Shown here: piece by piece, positions 8,881-18,528 of the stretch
How positions within the stretch are numbered: the first letter of the stretch is position 1
Layout of the letters: each line of letters begins with the position of its first letter
DNA from: Mesostigma viride
Lineage: Eukaryota; Streptophyta; Mesostigmatophyceae; Mesostigmatales; Mesostigmataceae
DNA: 64,000 nucleotides
NCBI GenBank assembly: GCA_009746045.1
Contig: RPFO01000050.1
Coordinates: forward strand, 1,731,223 to 1,795,222
Direction: 5' to 3'
Notes under the pieces: generated by a model
Seen by the model: only the letters and a program-made list of their open reading frames with translations
Databases searched by the model: none
Told to the model about the DNA's origin: nothing
Position numbers and translations under genes: made by a program

Positions 8881-9458
8881 GCATCGTCAAGAGCGTCCGC
8901 CCAAGAAACGCTGACGTCACCTAGCTCAAGATCGATATCTGTTTGGCGTTCGATCTGCTTAGAAGAAGAGACAATCAGGTTGCAAAAAGAACGGAAAGAT
9001 TCGGCGTCCTCTCCGCTCTTCATGCGTTTGACACGTCGGCACACGAGACGAACATTAGAAGAAGTGACGTCCTCCTGTGGGTTGATAATATCTATAGCAG
9101 CAGAACAACCTGGGACAATGTTGTCAGACGTTTCAGGTCCGTACGTCATGTCGATTCCTGAAACTGCGCAACGACCGTTTTGTCGGTCCCACATCTGAAC
9201 GAGATCTTTCGAGGACAGAAAAATCCTTCCTCGGGTCGAATGCGACTTTTTTCTCGACGACGCGATGTTTCGTATGAGTCGTCGCATGTAGCCTTCTTTA
9301 GAGGCCCGAAACTTCTTGTTCTCTTCGGCGCGGCACGCGCGACAAGCGCCACCTGTCCTGATACTGTGATTATTGAAATCAAAAGTCGGTTTCTGAAAGC
9401 CGCACAGTGGGCACACGAGGACCTCCGACTCAGAACGTTCCGAGACCACGACCTCCAT
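8877..9458 (-). CDS. HNH-type endonuclease
   Basis: 193 residues. Two N-terminal CxxC pairs (CPLCGFQ..., CRACRA) suggest a zinc ribbon. The C-terminal half is an HNH-like fold: LVQMWDRQNGRCAVSGIDM, then AAIDIINPQEDVTSSNVRLVC. The pattern CAVSG...SIDRIDP...NVxLVC is typical of viral HNH enzymes related to homing endonucleases. Here the usual S/H-I-D-R-I-D is A-I-D-I-I-N, so the metal-binding centre may be weakened. TATAATG lies about 20 bases before the ATG. Confidence 0.65.
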   Translation of the reverse strand: MEVVVSERSESEVLVCPLCGFQKPTFDFNNHSIRTGGACRACRAEENKKFRASKEGYMRRLIRNIASSRKKSHSTRGRIFLSSKDLVQMWDRQNGRCAVSGIDMTYGPETSDNIVPGCSAAIDIINPQEDVTSSNVRLVCRRVKRMKSGEDAESFRSFCNLIVSSSKQIERQTDIDLELGDVSVSWADALDDA

Positions 9459-9505
9459 AGATGTGGTAACGACGCATTATACCACGACACAATTTCAAAG
9501 TCTCA

Positions 9506-10377
9506 TTAAGCGCAGAATATAGATCTGCTGTTCACGCCGAAACATTTAGGAGGCTTAGCGGCAGACGAAGTTCGTTTTGCAGTCGCGAGCTTAGAACGAG
9601 ATACGCGTTTTTGCATTATCCCCAGATGGGTCTCTTTGATTTTCCTTTTTGCGTATTTCACTTTTTGCTTGTAATCTCTGTTTCCTTTTTCTTTCTCGAG
9701 TCGCAATATATCCAAGGCTCTAGCTGCTGCCTGCTGTTTACTTTCGGGAATGTAAGCTCCTGCTTCGTTTTCTTTATCAAGATCGAAACCAAAATCTGTT
9801 TTCAACATTTCAGGCACATTGTAATTTTTATTTTTTTTTTGTTTGCCGTGTAGGTGTCTCTCGCTTGCTGCCTTAACCAATTGGTCCCGTAAGGATTTTT
9901 AGTTGCCATGAAGTCATAATATTTCATCCACTTCTCGATATTAGCGGGGATTTGTGGAATGCTCTTGGGTTTATTTCCTCTGATATACTCAGCGATTCGA
10001 CTCGCGAAATCGGCACTATCTTTAGATTCGGCGAATATGTTTTTTACAACCACATTATTGGCATCTAAACTCACTAGTTCTGGCGGTGTCCACTTTATGC
10101 CTTTGTAATTGCTCTTCCAATTCGGGTCAGAAACCTTTATCAGTCTTTGAAGTGAGAGGTCGTTCAAATGATCGAAAAAAGGGTTTTCGGCACGTATTTT
10201 AGATACGTCTCCAGATTTAATCATTCCGGATACTAATTCAGGTTGTTGTAATCCTATTCGTTCTCCTCTCAACATGTCTACCTCGGTAAACCGTCGATAT
10301 TTTCTCTCTTTTTCGTGTTCGTTCATATGTAAATACAATCGTTGTGCAAAGTTGTACAATTTTATGCGATCTTGTTT
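9506..10377 (-). pseudogene. C-terminal part of a long viral gene cut by repeat element 1 and by a frameshift
   Basis: From the element junction at 10377 the frame reads KQDRIKLYNFAQRLYLHMNE and continues, helical and charged, to an adenine run at about 9830-9840 (ten T on the plus strand). There it falls into a short false end (KITMCLKC). In the neighbouring frame coding goes on from NKNYNVPEMLK through a basic C-terminus to 9506. The simplest reading is a single frameshift in the homopolymer. The piece joins in frame with the N-terminal part at 12341-13735 once the inserted element is ignored. Function unknown. Confidence 0.7.
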
Positions 10378-10503
10378 CATGTCCCACGTAGCTCCCACAA
10401 AAACCAGCATCTTCATTAAAACAATAAGTGGAAGCATACATGTGACACTAATTGACATGCCCGGAGGCACGCCGTTCAAGGCCCTTCATGAAGTACGTTG
10501 CCC
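10378..10503 (-). repeat. Element 1, L repeat copy 1
   Basis: 126 bases starting CATGTCCCAC and ending GTTGCCC. It appears identical to the copy at 10957-11082. It contains ACCAGCAT and ACAATAAGTGGA, which recur in the L repeats of the other two elements. Confidence 0.9.
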
Positions 10504-10536
10504 TAGAGGCAACCAAGACAAGGGTGGGTGGGTGGG
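10504..10536 (+). other. Element 1 spacer with four-run guanine tract
   Basis: Between L and R lies GGGTGGGTGGGTGGGG, a canonical intramolecular G-quadruplex pattern with one-base loops, running into a purine-rich start of R. Equivalent tracts occur at the same place in elements 2 and 3. It could be a quadruplex, a polypurine primer tract, or both. Confidence 0.7.
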
Positions 10537-10956
10537 GAGCAAAGAAAGAGGCCGACAAAACCAGCCAGAGCGGCTTTTAGTCGCAAAACCTCCCTTATCC
10601 CTAGCTAACTGACGTCATTAAACCCTTATGTTTAGTGGATGCTAGTAAGACGCTAACCGTACAGACCGGGGTAGAATATCCCGAATCTGCACGGCTAGTA
10701 TTAAATAATGCGTAGGTTGTTCTTTTCAGGGGCACTGCACCTCACGCCCCGTTCCGCCCGGGTATAATCAACCCAAGCGCGGAACGCACATTTTATTTAA
10801 TTCATTTTTCAACCATGCACTATATTGCATCTACTAATCACAAAAGCTCTAGCCAAACAGCTACGAGTAAACACTGCGACCTATAAGCCGCTCATCCAGC
10901 GGCCTCTTGTTCCCGCATTCACGTATAGAAGAAACTCCGTTCAAAGAACCCCGATT
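10537..10956 (-). repeat. Element 1, R repeat copy 1
   Basis: 420 bases from GAGCAAAGAAAG to CCCCGATT. It matches 11920-12340 apart from one base in a G run (GGGG against GGGGG near ACAGACC). It is followed immediately by the second L copy, giving the presumed circle junction CCGATT-CATGTC. Confidence 0.9.
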
Positions 10957-11082
10957 CATGTCCCACGTAGCTCCCACAAAAACCAGCATCTTCATTAAAA
11001 CAATAAGTGGAAGCATACATGTGACACTAATTGACATGCCCGGAGGCACGCCGTTCAAGGCCCTTCATGAAGTACGTTGCCC
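10957..11082 (-). repeat. Element 1, L repeat copy 2
   Basis: Direct repeat of 10378-10503, placed directly after the first R copy. An open frame of 30-odd codons in it (starting MNGVPPG) is simply carried by both copies and is not taken as a gene. Confidence 0.9.
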
Positions 11083-11919
11083 AATCACCCCCGCCCTGGC
11101 TTTCCCTTGAAGCCGCACTCCACCTTGCTCGTTGTCACAAGTGACCGCCCTGCCGCAAAACGGGAGCCCCCCCACATCGGGAGGCGTGTGCCCGGCGGCT
11201 GTGGATGCATGGCCAGGCCCAAAAAGGCCCAGCGCATTTGCACTGCGATTGCGCACGGCCAGCCTATCATGACCCCTCTCGGGGCCCCGAGTCGGTACCG
11301 CTATGGCCGTCTCCCCATAGACCCGGGGTGCTTCGAGAAAAAACGTGGACCTAGCCCAGGCCCCGCCAGCCCGGATGCCCGAGGCCACAGCCCCAGGCAC
11401 CTGGCTGAACGAGAGTCCGTTCAGCCAAGACCGCATTCCCCCCGAGGTTTCTATGCGTGGGGAAAAAAATTTCTAGCTTAGACGCTTTTCCCATCGCCGT
11501 CCCCAGCCCCAACCACCCCCCCCTCGGCGGAAGGCAATTGCAAAGTTTGCTGGCCAGCAGCAATTTCCGAAGAAAAAGCCGCAGGCCGCGGACCGAGACA
11601 CGGGTCGCCAGTGCCAGCCATCCGGCTCCAACCCGGGGTGCAAGCATCCCCAGGTACGGAGCACCAGCTCGCGCACTGGGCCGACCAAGCGACAGTTGAG
11701 CACCTGTCACGGCATCCGGCCCACCAAAGACCCCAAGCTGGGGAAAAGGTGCGGACCGGAGGTAATCTTTTTCTTTTCTTTTAGTTAACCGGGCGAGGAA
11801 CTACGCCTGGCCGGTTAACAACTGGAAGTCTCACCACTGGCCAAGTGGCCAGTGCAACCAGTGCTTTTGGGATTTTGCTCCGCAGCACCCATAGCTGCGG
11901 CTGCCGCCGCAACGACAAC

Positions 11920-12340
11920 GAGCAAAGAAAGAGGCCGACAAAACCAGCCAGAGCGGCTTTTAGTCGCAAAACCTCCCTTATCCCTAGCTAACTGACGTCA
12001 TTAAACCCTTATGTTTAGTGGATGCTAGTAAGACGCTAACCGTACAGACCGGGGGTAGAATATCCCGAATCTGCACGGCTAGTATTAAATAATGCGTAGG
12101 TTGTTCTTTTCAGGGGCACTGCACCTCACGCCCCGTTCCGCCCGGGTATAATCAACCCAAGCGCGGAACGCACATTTTATTTAATTCATTTTTCAACCAT
12201 GCACTATATTGCATCTACTAATCACAAAAGCTCTAGCCAAACAGCTACGAGTAAACACTGCGACCTATAAGCCGCTCATCCAGCGGCCTCTTGTTCCCGC
12301 ATTCACGTATAGAAGAAACTCCGTTCAAAGAACCCCGATT
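11920..12340 (-). repeat. Element 1, R repeat copy 2
   Basis: 421 bases, a direct repeat of 10537-10956 with one extra G. It ends CCCCGATT, followed at once by viral coding sequence (GTCAAC on the plus strand). The middle between L copy 2 and this repeat (11083-11919) is G+C-rich with no recognisable gene; short stretches such as TTCTAGCTTAGACGC and a CCCCAACCAC block recur in element 3. Confidence 0.9.
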
Positions 12341-13735
12341 GTCAACATTTTCACGTGCAAGGCGCAACATCATTATCTCATTCGCCTTTTCGATCGGCAA
12401 AAAAGAAGTTTCCACGTAAAAATCCTTCATAATATCTTGAAGGGTTGAACTGTTACTCCACCCCAGATCAAACCCGTCTTTTAATTTTTGTTTCAAACGT
12501 GTGTCAATGGCCTCTGTGAAATCATATGGCGCGAGTACATTTTCAATTAGTTCTTTTGCTGTTTGAGGACTTGCGTCTAAATAGGGAATCTTACGTAACA
12601 ACTCCGCTTCAGCATCGGCCGCGGCCTTGGCTTGTGCCAATCTTTTTGCTTCCGCTTCAGCATCGGCCGCGGCCTTTGCTTCTGCCAATTTTTTTGCTTC
12701 CGCCTCGCGTCTTGCTTTTTCAGCGGCAGCAGCAGCCGCAGCGGTAGCGGCAGCGGCAGCCTCAGCAGCAGCAGGGTCGCTACCACCAGCACCAACTACC
12801 CTCTTAAATATATCCTTAACTGCGCCCGCAACAGTAGATTCGTCTGGAATTTTGGTGCTGAGGCCGTAAAAATCCCCTGGTCCGTACACTTCTTGTGAAC
12901 GATACACGTTTTCGTCTCCTGAAGATCCTATAAATCGCGAAAGGTCGCGAGGTGCCGTACTCCGATCTACACCCACATACGGATTAAGCATCGTTGCGTA
13001 GTTCATAGAACGAATTTGTTGCGCGTTACCTAGAGCCAACTGCATTATTTGTTCAGGGGAATCGATTTTGTTTATTTCCGATTGATAAGGAGCGTGATAT
13101 TCTTCTCTCCTATAATACCCTCTCCTTCTGCCCCTGTTTCTACCGACGTTGTTAGCATACACGTTGTTCACGAGTACGGGCCTACCGTTTGCGTTTCTCC
13201 CTTCTAGATCATCCGCGAATGCCCTGCCTGCACGCGCCCCCACCTCTTCGAGGTCGTTCAGAGGCACATTTCTGCGCCCTTCAAGCATAGCTACCTTCTG
13301 CTGAGTGTTCGAAGCCTTTGCGATCACCTCGCACAAATACTGTTTCGGGATCCTTTCAAGGAGATCAAAAGGCGCTTTTGTCAGCATATACGCCACGTGA
13401 ACCAATCGTTGATGTGACGCGTTATCTCCTCGAAGGGCATCTCGGCATAGCTTAACGAGCAAACCGCCCACGACTTCTTCGCCAACCAAAATGCAAAGAG
13501 AGGACGGAGGGGCTTTATCCAGAAAATCGGTTGGAATGTCAGGATAAAGCGTTTCGACGAGTCTTCTGAGCTGCGGTTGCGTCATTGTCTTTCCGATTCC
13601 GCTAGCGCACGCCGTTACGCTTTTTTTGGAGATTCCAAGCACCCGTTTCCCGATACTGACAGGCGCTGTTAAGATTCGATATAAGATATTTGTTGGTAAC
13701 TGCTCTTCGGGAGGATTTCTGTAATACGGGTCCAT
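12341..13735 (-). pseudogene. N-terminal part of the long viral gene interrupted by element 1
   Basis: From the ATG at 13735 (MDPYYRNPPEEQL) 465 codons run to the element junction. The N-terminal 200 residues are helical; a basic RNRGRRRGYYRREE patch follows. Then comes an Ala/Glu/Lys-rich region with two near-identical units (AKKLAEAKAAADAEAEAK type), like the rod of TolA, predicted helical. The last viral codon (Asp) abuts the element, and the next viral codon (Lys) is at 10375-10377. A GTG start 15 codons upstream would run into the neighbouring gene. TACTATATAC just before the ATG looks like the promoter. Role unknown; the size suggests a structural protein. Confidence 0.7.
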
Positions 13736-13776
13736 AGTATATAGTACCCGTAAGATTTTGTTCAGACATTCGTTAC

Positions 13777-13980
13777 TCACCAGGGACTTGCCCCAGTGTA
13801 CGTTCGCAACTCGACAATATCGAGTAACCGCTGCATGAGATCTTTTGGTATTGTAACGACTTGAGAATTGATGCTTCCAGAAGAAGGAAGCTTACCGATT
13901 TCTTCGAACGGTTTCATTTTTGACGGCTCCGATTGCTCGCGATATCCGAAATCGTAATACAAGAACCGTGAGATGCTCAT
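13777..13980 (-). CDS. Small hypothetical protein
   Basis: 67 residues starting MSISRFLYYDFGYREQ, with a helical C-terminal half (IPKDLMQRLLDIVELR). It lies just upstream of the interrupted long gene on the same strand with a 41-base gap and starts on ATG. Its size and position are typical of small virion proteins. No family recognised. Confidence 0.5.
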   Translation of the reverse strand: MSISRFLYYDFGYREQSEPSKMKPFEEIGKLPSSGSINSQVVTIPKDLMQRLLDIVELRTYTGASPW

Positions 13981-14033
13981 GGTAATCTTATCTACAATTG
14001 GCTAGGAAAATGTGCGTGGAGGTGGCGAGAGGG

Positions 14034-14040
14034 TATAAAA
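14034..14040 (+). promoter_or_regulatory. TATA box of the SET-domain gene
   Basis: TATAAAA in GGGTATAAAAACCC, 59 bases before the ATG. The leader between is pyrimidine-rich (CTCGTCTCATCTCATCTTC), and the start context is CCATGG. The same arrangement, at 61 bases, precedes the gene at 37354. Confidence 0.55.
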
Positions 14041-14092
14041 ACCCAAGACGGTCTCATTTCGCCTCGTCTCATCTCATCTTCTCCACCTAGCC

Positions 14093-15219
14093 ATGGCTTA
14101 CCAACGCGACAAAGACAAAACGTTCGGCCCCCCACCGCAAGTCCTAACAAGACCTCCGGCTCTCGTCGCTCCTGACAACCTCGATATCGAAGCTTTGAAG
14201 GCCGCTGGGGAGACTGACCTTCCTCACACGTACATGAGCTGTTTCGAGGAGCGTCGACTCGCCATCGATATGTACAACTTCATGAACGACGCCAACATTT
14301 CGATGGAGCAAGCAAGCTTTATTCCGTTGCCTCCAAGTCGCATTCGTCACGTCGAGGAAGCAAACGGAACGTCCTCGTTCAAGCCGTGTTTCCCGGAACA
14401 CAGCCGCAGCCGTGGTTGCGGGTTGCGGAGAGTCGTTTGTTAAAGAGCATGGGTTTCTCGGGAACGGGTCTTTATGCGGATCGATATTTTGCAAGGGGAC
14501 AATATTTCGCTCCTTACATCGGAAGGGTCATCGGGCCCGAGTCTTCATCGGAAAATTGGGAACGATTCGAATCCATGTCGTTTTCAGACGAGGACTACCA
14601 ACAAAACTGCACCGCGGCTCTCGAAATCATGGAGATAGAAACGCCGTTCATCCTCTACACGTGGATCCGGAACACTTTGTTGGAATGCCTCGAACACGCC
14701 GACATGATCATGGACATGGATGGATTCCAAGTCGACGCGGGGACCGCGCCTGTGAGAGACGACCCCGACCGCCCCTACCCAGCTTTCTACGCCCACATGG
14801 CCAACGACCCTTTTGGATCTTCAGAAGAAACGAACTGCGTCAATTTCAACGGGGGGCTTCGAGCAACGCGACATATTTTTCCCGGAGAGGAGATTCTTTG
14901 GGACTACGGCCCCTCATACCACATGGACCTCACTGCTCGCATGACGAGGACGGTGAGGGAGGATGTGATACACAAGAACTCCAAAATCGGGAAAGTCGCC
15001 GGCCTCCTCCGGTTCATGGAGGACGTGAACTTTCACTCGACAAACGGATACTGGCCTAACGAAGACAAAAACAGGACACCTGCGACGCGAGTGCAGCCTA
15101 CGCGCAAGTCGAAACAGAGGCTATCTCACAGCAAACAGTTTGTTTTGAACGAAGTGGATATTCATATGCTAGAACTCGTGGGTCTTACTTCTTCGCCCAC
15201 TGTGAGGAGGCAAGCTTAA
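14093..15219 (+). pseudogene. SET-domain protein (lysine methyltransferase-like), frameshifted
   Basis: The first frame starts MAYQRDKDKTFGPPP and runs to a stop at 14443. A second frame, open from before 14386 to 15219, carries the SET domain: GTGLYADRYFARGQYFAPYIG near its start, then NCVNFNGGLRATRHIFPGEEILWDYG. The last block contains the N-C...GEEIxxDYG core that binds S-adenosylmethionine and forms the active site. The frames overlap at 14386-14440, so one base change would give a ~375-residue protein. Viral SET proteins methylate histones or other lysines. A programmed shift cannot be excluded, but no slippery heptamer is obvious. Confidence 0.75.
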
Positions 15220-15336
15220 GACATCACTATAGTCCATTGACGGATTCTTGGCGCGCGTCTCTGCGACAAAACTCAACCAGGGATGAGCGCTGACAGCCTT
15301 CTTACCCTTTGCGCGAGGGACACGTTTACGAGCCAT
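15169..15336 (-). CDS. Small basic protein with a giant-virus HPW motif
   Basis: 55 residues starting MARKRVPRAKGKK. This is followed by SAHPWLSFVAETRAKNPSMDYSDVL, split here as SAHPWLSFVAET and RAKNPSMDYSDVL. The pattern basic tail - HPW - helix - K-NP - Y-x-D/E-V-L recurs in short DNA-binding-like proteins of giant viruses. The last 50 bases overlap the 3' end of the SET gene. The basic start suggests a nucleoid or virion DNA-associated role; this is inference. Confidence 0.5.
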   Translation of the reverse strand: MARKRVPRAKGKKAVSAHPWLSFVAETRAKNPSMDYSDVLSLPPHSGRRSKTHEF

Positions 15337-15370
15337 GACTTTGTAATTGTTATAAATGAATAAAAGAAAA

Positions 15371-16098
15371 TTATTTATTTCCTCTTTTAATTCCCAAGAA
15401 CTTGTCTAAACAATTATGCGAAGGGGGTGTGGTCTTCGCGCGCTTGAGCGCCTGTGAACGCGGTACTGCGGTTTCAGACGCGGTCCGCTTCTTTTTTGAT
15501 TCCGTCGGCTCTTGGTCGCTTTTTGTGTGCTGAGTCTTCATGGACCTCTGTTGCTCGTTGATGGCGTTCACGCAGTGCACTTGCTTCATGATCTCGATGC
15601 TAAATGGCGGATCTAATAAGAGGTGTTCCTCGTTCGAAAGTACATTTCTAAATTCCTCGATGGTCATGTCCCCTCCAAACATCTTGAGCGCCATCCTTGG
15701 TGGCGCTGCTCTGATCCCGCGAAAACTGAATTTCTCTCGAGACGGGTTCGATTTCCAAAGCTTGAAGGCCATCTGGAACAGCATCACATTACGCAGCTCT
15801 TGGTGAGCCGTATTAGAGCTCAGATTAAACGCCTTTGCGCACGGAAACGAGCAAAAAACTCCGCGGACCAAAAACCGCTGCCTTCTTTGTACTTGATAGG
15901 GAGTGGAACAGGGACCGTATCAAAGGGGTGACAGCAGTGCCAACAGCACACGTCGGTTTTCGCAGGCCATTTCCCTCGAGCGTCTTTCTGAAGCGTCGCG
16001 AGCAAAGGGGCCGCTCGCAGAACCTTTAACGATGATGTCAGAGGGACGAAACTTTGCGCTTCCGAGTCTTCAGGATCTATACTATCATGGTCTTCCAT
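15371..16098 (-). pseudogene. VLTF2-like late transcription factor with FCS-type zinc finger, frameshifted
   Basis: Starting at the ATG at 16098 (MEDHDSIDPEDSE), the first frame reaches the zinc-finger half CCWHCCHPFDTVPVPLPIKY. A second frame carries VRGVFCSFPCAKAFNL, then AAPPRMALKMFGG, and runs to 15371. In NCLDV late factor 2 proteins CWxCxHPF and FCSxxC belong to one zinc finger, so the two frames are one gene with a shift between about 15872 and 15895, near a run of T. VLTF2 acts with VLTF3 in late gene transcription. The C-terminus is basic (KKKRTASETAVP...RAKTTPP). Confidence 0.75.
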
Positions 16099-16935
16099 GA
16101 TATCGCTCACTCACGCGAGCAAAGAATATCTTCCTCTGCTGACGAAAGGTTGTTAAATTTCCGTCCCCAAAAATGACCCGCAGCGTTCTCACAGGCTCGT
16201 TCTCGACAGGAGGGAACTGCAGATTCGAGTCCGTGTCACTGCCAGAGTCGTAGTCGTCACTGTTATCGTCGAGAGGTGGGTGATACACGAGACCACATGT
16301 GGGTCGCTTTCCGATTAGACGAAACGTTTCCTTGTTTTGGCGGCGGATTTCAAGATACCGTATTACCGTCCACACGGGCTGGAAAGCTCCGACGCCGTCA
16401 TAGAAATCTCTGTCTGGACCCTGGCAAAGAGCGAGGTCGTTCGTAACGTCCGTCTCCTCTCCGGTGCTCTCCACAAGACGGGCGGATAGAATGCGGTTGC
16501 CGATAGCGTCTCTCGAATTTATGTTGTTAGAAGACGGAGGGGGAAACGTGACAGGCCGGCTAAGAGGATACGTGATGACGTAATCAACGCCGTTAAGAAC
16601 ATACTCGACGGAAAGGCTGACACGATACTTCTTAATGTCGTCAGAGAGAAGTTCGCAATCGACGCCGCTCAGGACATCCAACGCGGTCTCTTCAACGATC
16701 TTCCCTCCGCATTTGCGAAGATACTCGCGAATTCCTTCCCCACATAGAACCAATCCGTGCGATCCGATACGTACACTCGACGGACGGTAAGGTCGTCCTC
16801 TTCAAGTGGCGCGAGTCTGTAGTCTCGCGAGGGGACGGGTGCGACATAACGGGCGAATCTGGTGAACAGAGAGGCGATTTTCAAAGATGCGTAAATTACC
16901 CCGTACATGAATGTCGCTAAGAACGAGCTATACAT
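16085..16935 (-). pseudogene. Membrane-anchored hypothetical protein, probably frameshifted
   Basis: The ATG at 16935 opens MYSSFLATFMYGVIYASLKI, a hydrophobic N-terminal anchor, followed by PVPSRDYRLAPLEEDDL. Around 16750 coding appears to switch frame to LVLCGEGIREYLRKCGGKI and continues for 220 residues with a beta-rich domain (VSLSVEYVLNGVDYVITYPL) to 16085. The two frames overlap by 85 bases. Reading them as one gene gives an anchored ~280-residue protein; two overlapping genes is the alternative. The 3' end overlaps the VLTF2-like start by 14 bases. Confidence 0.5.
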
Positions 16936-16949
16936 GTCTCGTTCATGGA

Positions 16950-17243
16950 CTACTTCTTCACAAGAACATCTTTCAACGCCTGTGAACGAAGCGACCCAGC
17001 ATCCGTTCTGTACGTCGTTCTAACGTACGATCCGACTTTGTCATCTGAAATGTATTTTTTCAACTCTTCCTTATTTTTCTTCATCTCTTCCTCATCGGAC
17101 CAATTTCGGATCTCCTCTTCCTCGTCATCTGGATGGTCCAAGTGATGAACTTTGTTAGCCGGGGCAATGGACTTGCTCGTCCTCACCTTCTTCTGCAAGG
17201 TTTCGGGAACAATCATGTCCTTATACCAGTTGTTGGAATCCAT
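16950..17243 (-). CDS. Small charged hypothetical protein
   Basis: 97 residues (MDSNNWYKDMIVPETLQKK) with an acidic centre (HPDDEEEEIRNWSDEEE), a lysine/glutamate coiled segment and a basic end. It lies 14 bases upstream of the membrane-anchored gene on the same strand. No family recognised; the alternating charge suggests a short helical adaptor or virion protein. Confidence 0.5.
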   Translation of the reverse strand: MDSNNWYKDMIVPETLQKKVRTSKSIAPANKVHHLDHPDDEEEEIRNWSDEEEMKKNKEELKKYISDDKVGSYVRTTYRTDAGSLRSQALKDVLVKK

Positions 17244-17311
17244 TTCATGTACGACACATTGGAATGATATTTTTTCACTTCTTGGTAACGAGCTAACAAA
17301 TTAAATTTCCG

Positions 17312-17321
17312 TATATAATAC
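17312..17321 (+). promoter_or_regulatory. Close TATA-like promoter element
   Basis: TATATAATAC about 10 bases before the ATG at 17331. Similar short TATA-rich motifs sit 5-25 bases before other starts: TATAC at 18513, TATATATC at 45707, and TATATAC before the ATG at 13735. They may be a viral late-type promoter. Confidence 0.35.
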
Positions 17322-17330
17322 ATTCTAGAC

Positions 17331-17804
17331 ATGACAACCGTAAGAGACGCATTCGTAACGATCATGACACCGATATCATACCTTTTTCCGAGCGCTGGAA
17401 TGGCCAGACCGGCATTTTCTTGGAAAAACATGACCAGTTCGTGTCATCTTAAATTGGAATCGATCACATATGACAACCTAGAGGGTTCTTTGTCTGTCCC
17501 TCCTGATTGTCCGATCGTTTTCAAATGGAAATACTCTCCATCACCTGCAGACCAACGCGCCATGGAGTTTCTTGGTCGAGTCCTCACTAAAACCGTAACT
17601 CTTAGTCCCGATACGGCCATTACAGTGATCACACCAAGCTTGACTCCGGACGACGTTGAAAAAGGGAAATACCTCATAATAACAAATCAGGGTAGGCCGT
17701 TTTTTATGAAAGATTTTGAGAATATGAACGAAGATTTATGGTCGTTCAAAGTCGTACAAGATAGCAACGAAAACACGACGACCGCAACCTTCATCAGGCC
17801 TTGA
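17331..17804 (+). CDS. Hypothetical protein
   Basis: 157 residues starting MTTVRDAFVTIMTP, apparently beta-rich with alternating hydrophobic strands (KLESITYDNLEGSLSVP, TKTVTLSPDTAITVITPSLTP). No signal peptide, and no motif I recognise. GTATATAATACA lies about 10-20 bases before the ATG and is the clearest close TATA-like promoter here. The 3' end overlaps the lipase gene by 11 bases. Confidence 0.55.
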   Translation: MTTVRDAFVTIMTPISYLFPSAGMARPAFSWKNMTSSCHLKLESITYDNLEGSLSVPPDCPIVFKWKYSPSPADQRAMEFLGRVLTKTVTLSPDTAITVITPSLTPDDVEKGKYLIITNQGRPFFMKDFENMNEDLWSFKVVQDSNENTTTATFIRP

Positions 17805-18491
17805 TCACCTTGTACTCCTCTCTTCCTTCTACCGCGGCTTGTAGCCGTCCGAGATATCCTTTGCGCACGTCGTTGACCATATGGGTTCGCAGACCGAGCC
17901 ATTTAGGACCTTCACCTTTCAAGACCAAGGCGTTCCCTACTGACTTGTACAGATACGGGTTAGGGAAATGACATATCGGGTCGTCTTCGTCTTCAACGCG
18001 CCAGTAGATTTTTGAACTACTTTGGGAAAGACGGGAGCGACCTTCGTCGTCCGTAAACCTAGGCGCTCCGAACGCAAAGACGCGAAGTTGTTTCGCGTCG
18101 TTGTCGGGCAGGAGAGCTAAGAGACACGAAGCGACCGCCCCGCCCATCGAATGTCCCGTAATATCCAGATCAAACCCCGAACACAGACGAGGTGACACTA
18201 GCTTCTGTAATGCGGTCGCGGATTCCAAGTATCCTGAATGGATTTTACATCCGCGGCATCCGAGTGCACGAGATTCCACTCGGTGCTGAGTTTGTAACTT
18301 TCGAAGGACCGAGGATCGGTCCCTCGAACGACAACAACTTGCCTTCTCTTGCTTAGGTCCGTAATCACCGCCGCTTTTCCCTTGCGAGGCCACTCTACAA
18401 CGTCCCACGACGATGGAAGGAAGGAATTCGAGTACACGAGTGTCGAGTAAAATGCGTAATCTCGAAGAGTTTTGAGAATCGCCGGATCCAT
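17794..18491 (-). pseudogene. Class 3 lipase (alpha/beta hydrolase), frameshifted
   Basis: The first frame (MDPAILKTLRDYAFYSTLVY) includes the oxyanion-side block QVVVVRGTDPRSFESYK. The second frame carries the nucleophile elbow DITGHSMGGAVASCLLALL, the FAFGAPRFTD block and a C-terminal THMVND histidine. The order GTD - GHSxGG - GAPRF - H is diagnostic for class 3 triacylglycerol lipases. The break is at about 18238-18246; one more A in the AAAA run would join ADVK to IHSGYLES. If functional it would cleave host or virion lipids. No signal peptide is visible. Confidence 0.8.
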
Positions 18492-18528
18492 TTTTTTTTT
18501 GTTCTTTTAAAGTATACTCTCTTTTTTC

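Larger units (their letters stand above)
10378..12340 (-). mobile_element. Split-direct-repeat element 1 (non-autonomous, PAT/TOC1-like)
   Basis: The 1963-base insert has the plus-strand order L (126) - spacer (33) - R (420) - L (126) - middle (837) - R (421). Read on the minus strand this is A1-middle-B1-A2-B2, the split-direct-repeat plan of PAT/TOC1-like elements in the DIRS order. Those elements integrate as circles through a tyrosine recombinase. There is no target duplication; only a TT is shared by both flanks and by the internal R-L junction. The middle is G+C-rich without a convincing gene, so any recombinase must act in trans. It interrupts a viral gene, which stays in frame across it. 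Confidence 0.75.

Noticed and set aside
11083-11919. Protein genes in the middle of element 1
   Set aside because: Several frames of 60-135 codons are open, but all are low-complexity Gly/Arg/Pro products of G+C-rich DNA with no conservation in the other elements.
10378-12340. Intron or intein in the long viral gene
   Set aside because: The insert has no splice-site pattern, no self-splicing intron core and no intein frame, and its repeats recur in two unrelated places.
10378-12340. Simple tandem duplication or two independent insertions
   Set aside because: Three separate sites show the same L-R-L-middle-R order, which independent tandem events would not reproduce.
14412-15059. Second long plus frame within the SET gene
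   Set aside because: Its composition is His/Arg-rich, and the SET motifs are in the neighbouring frame.
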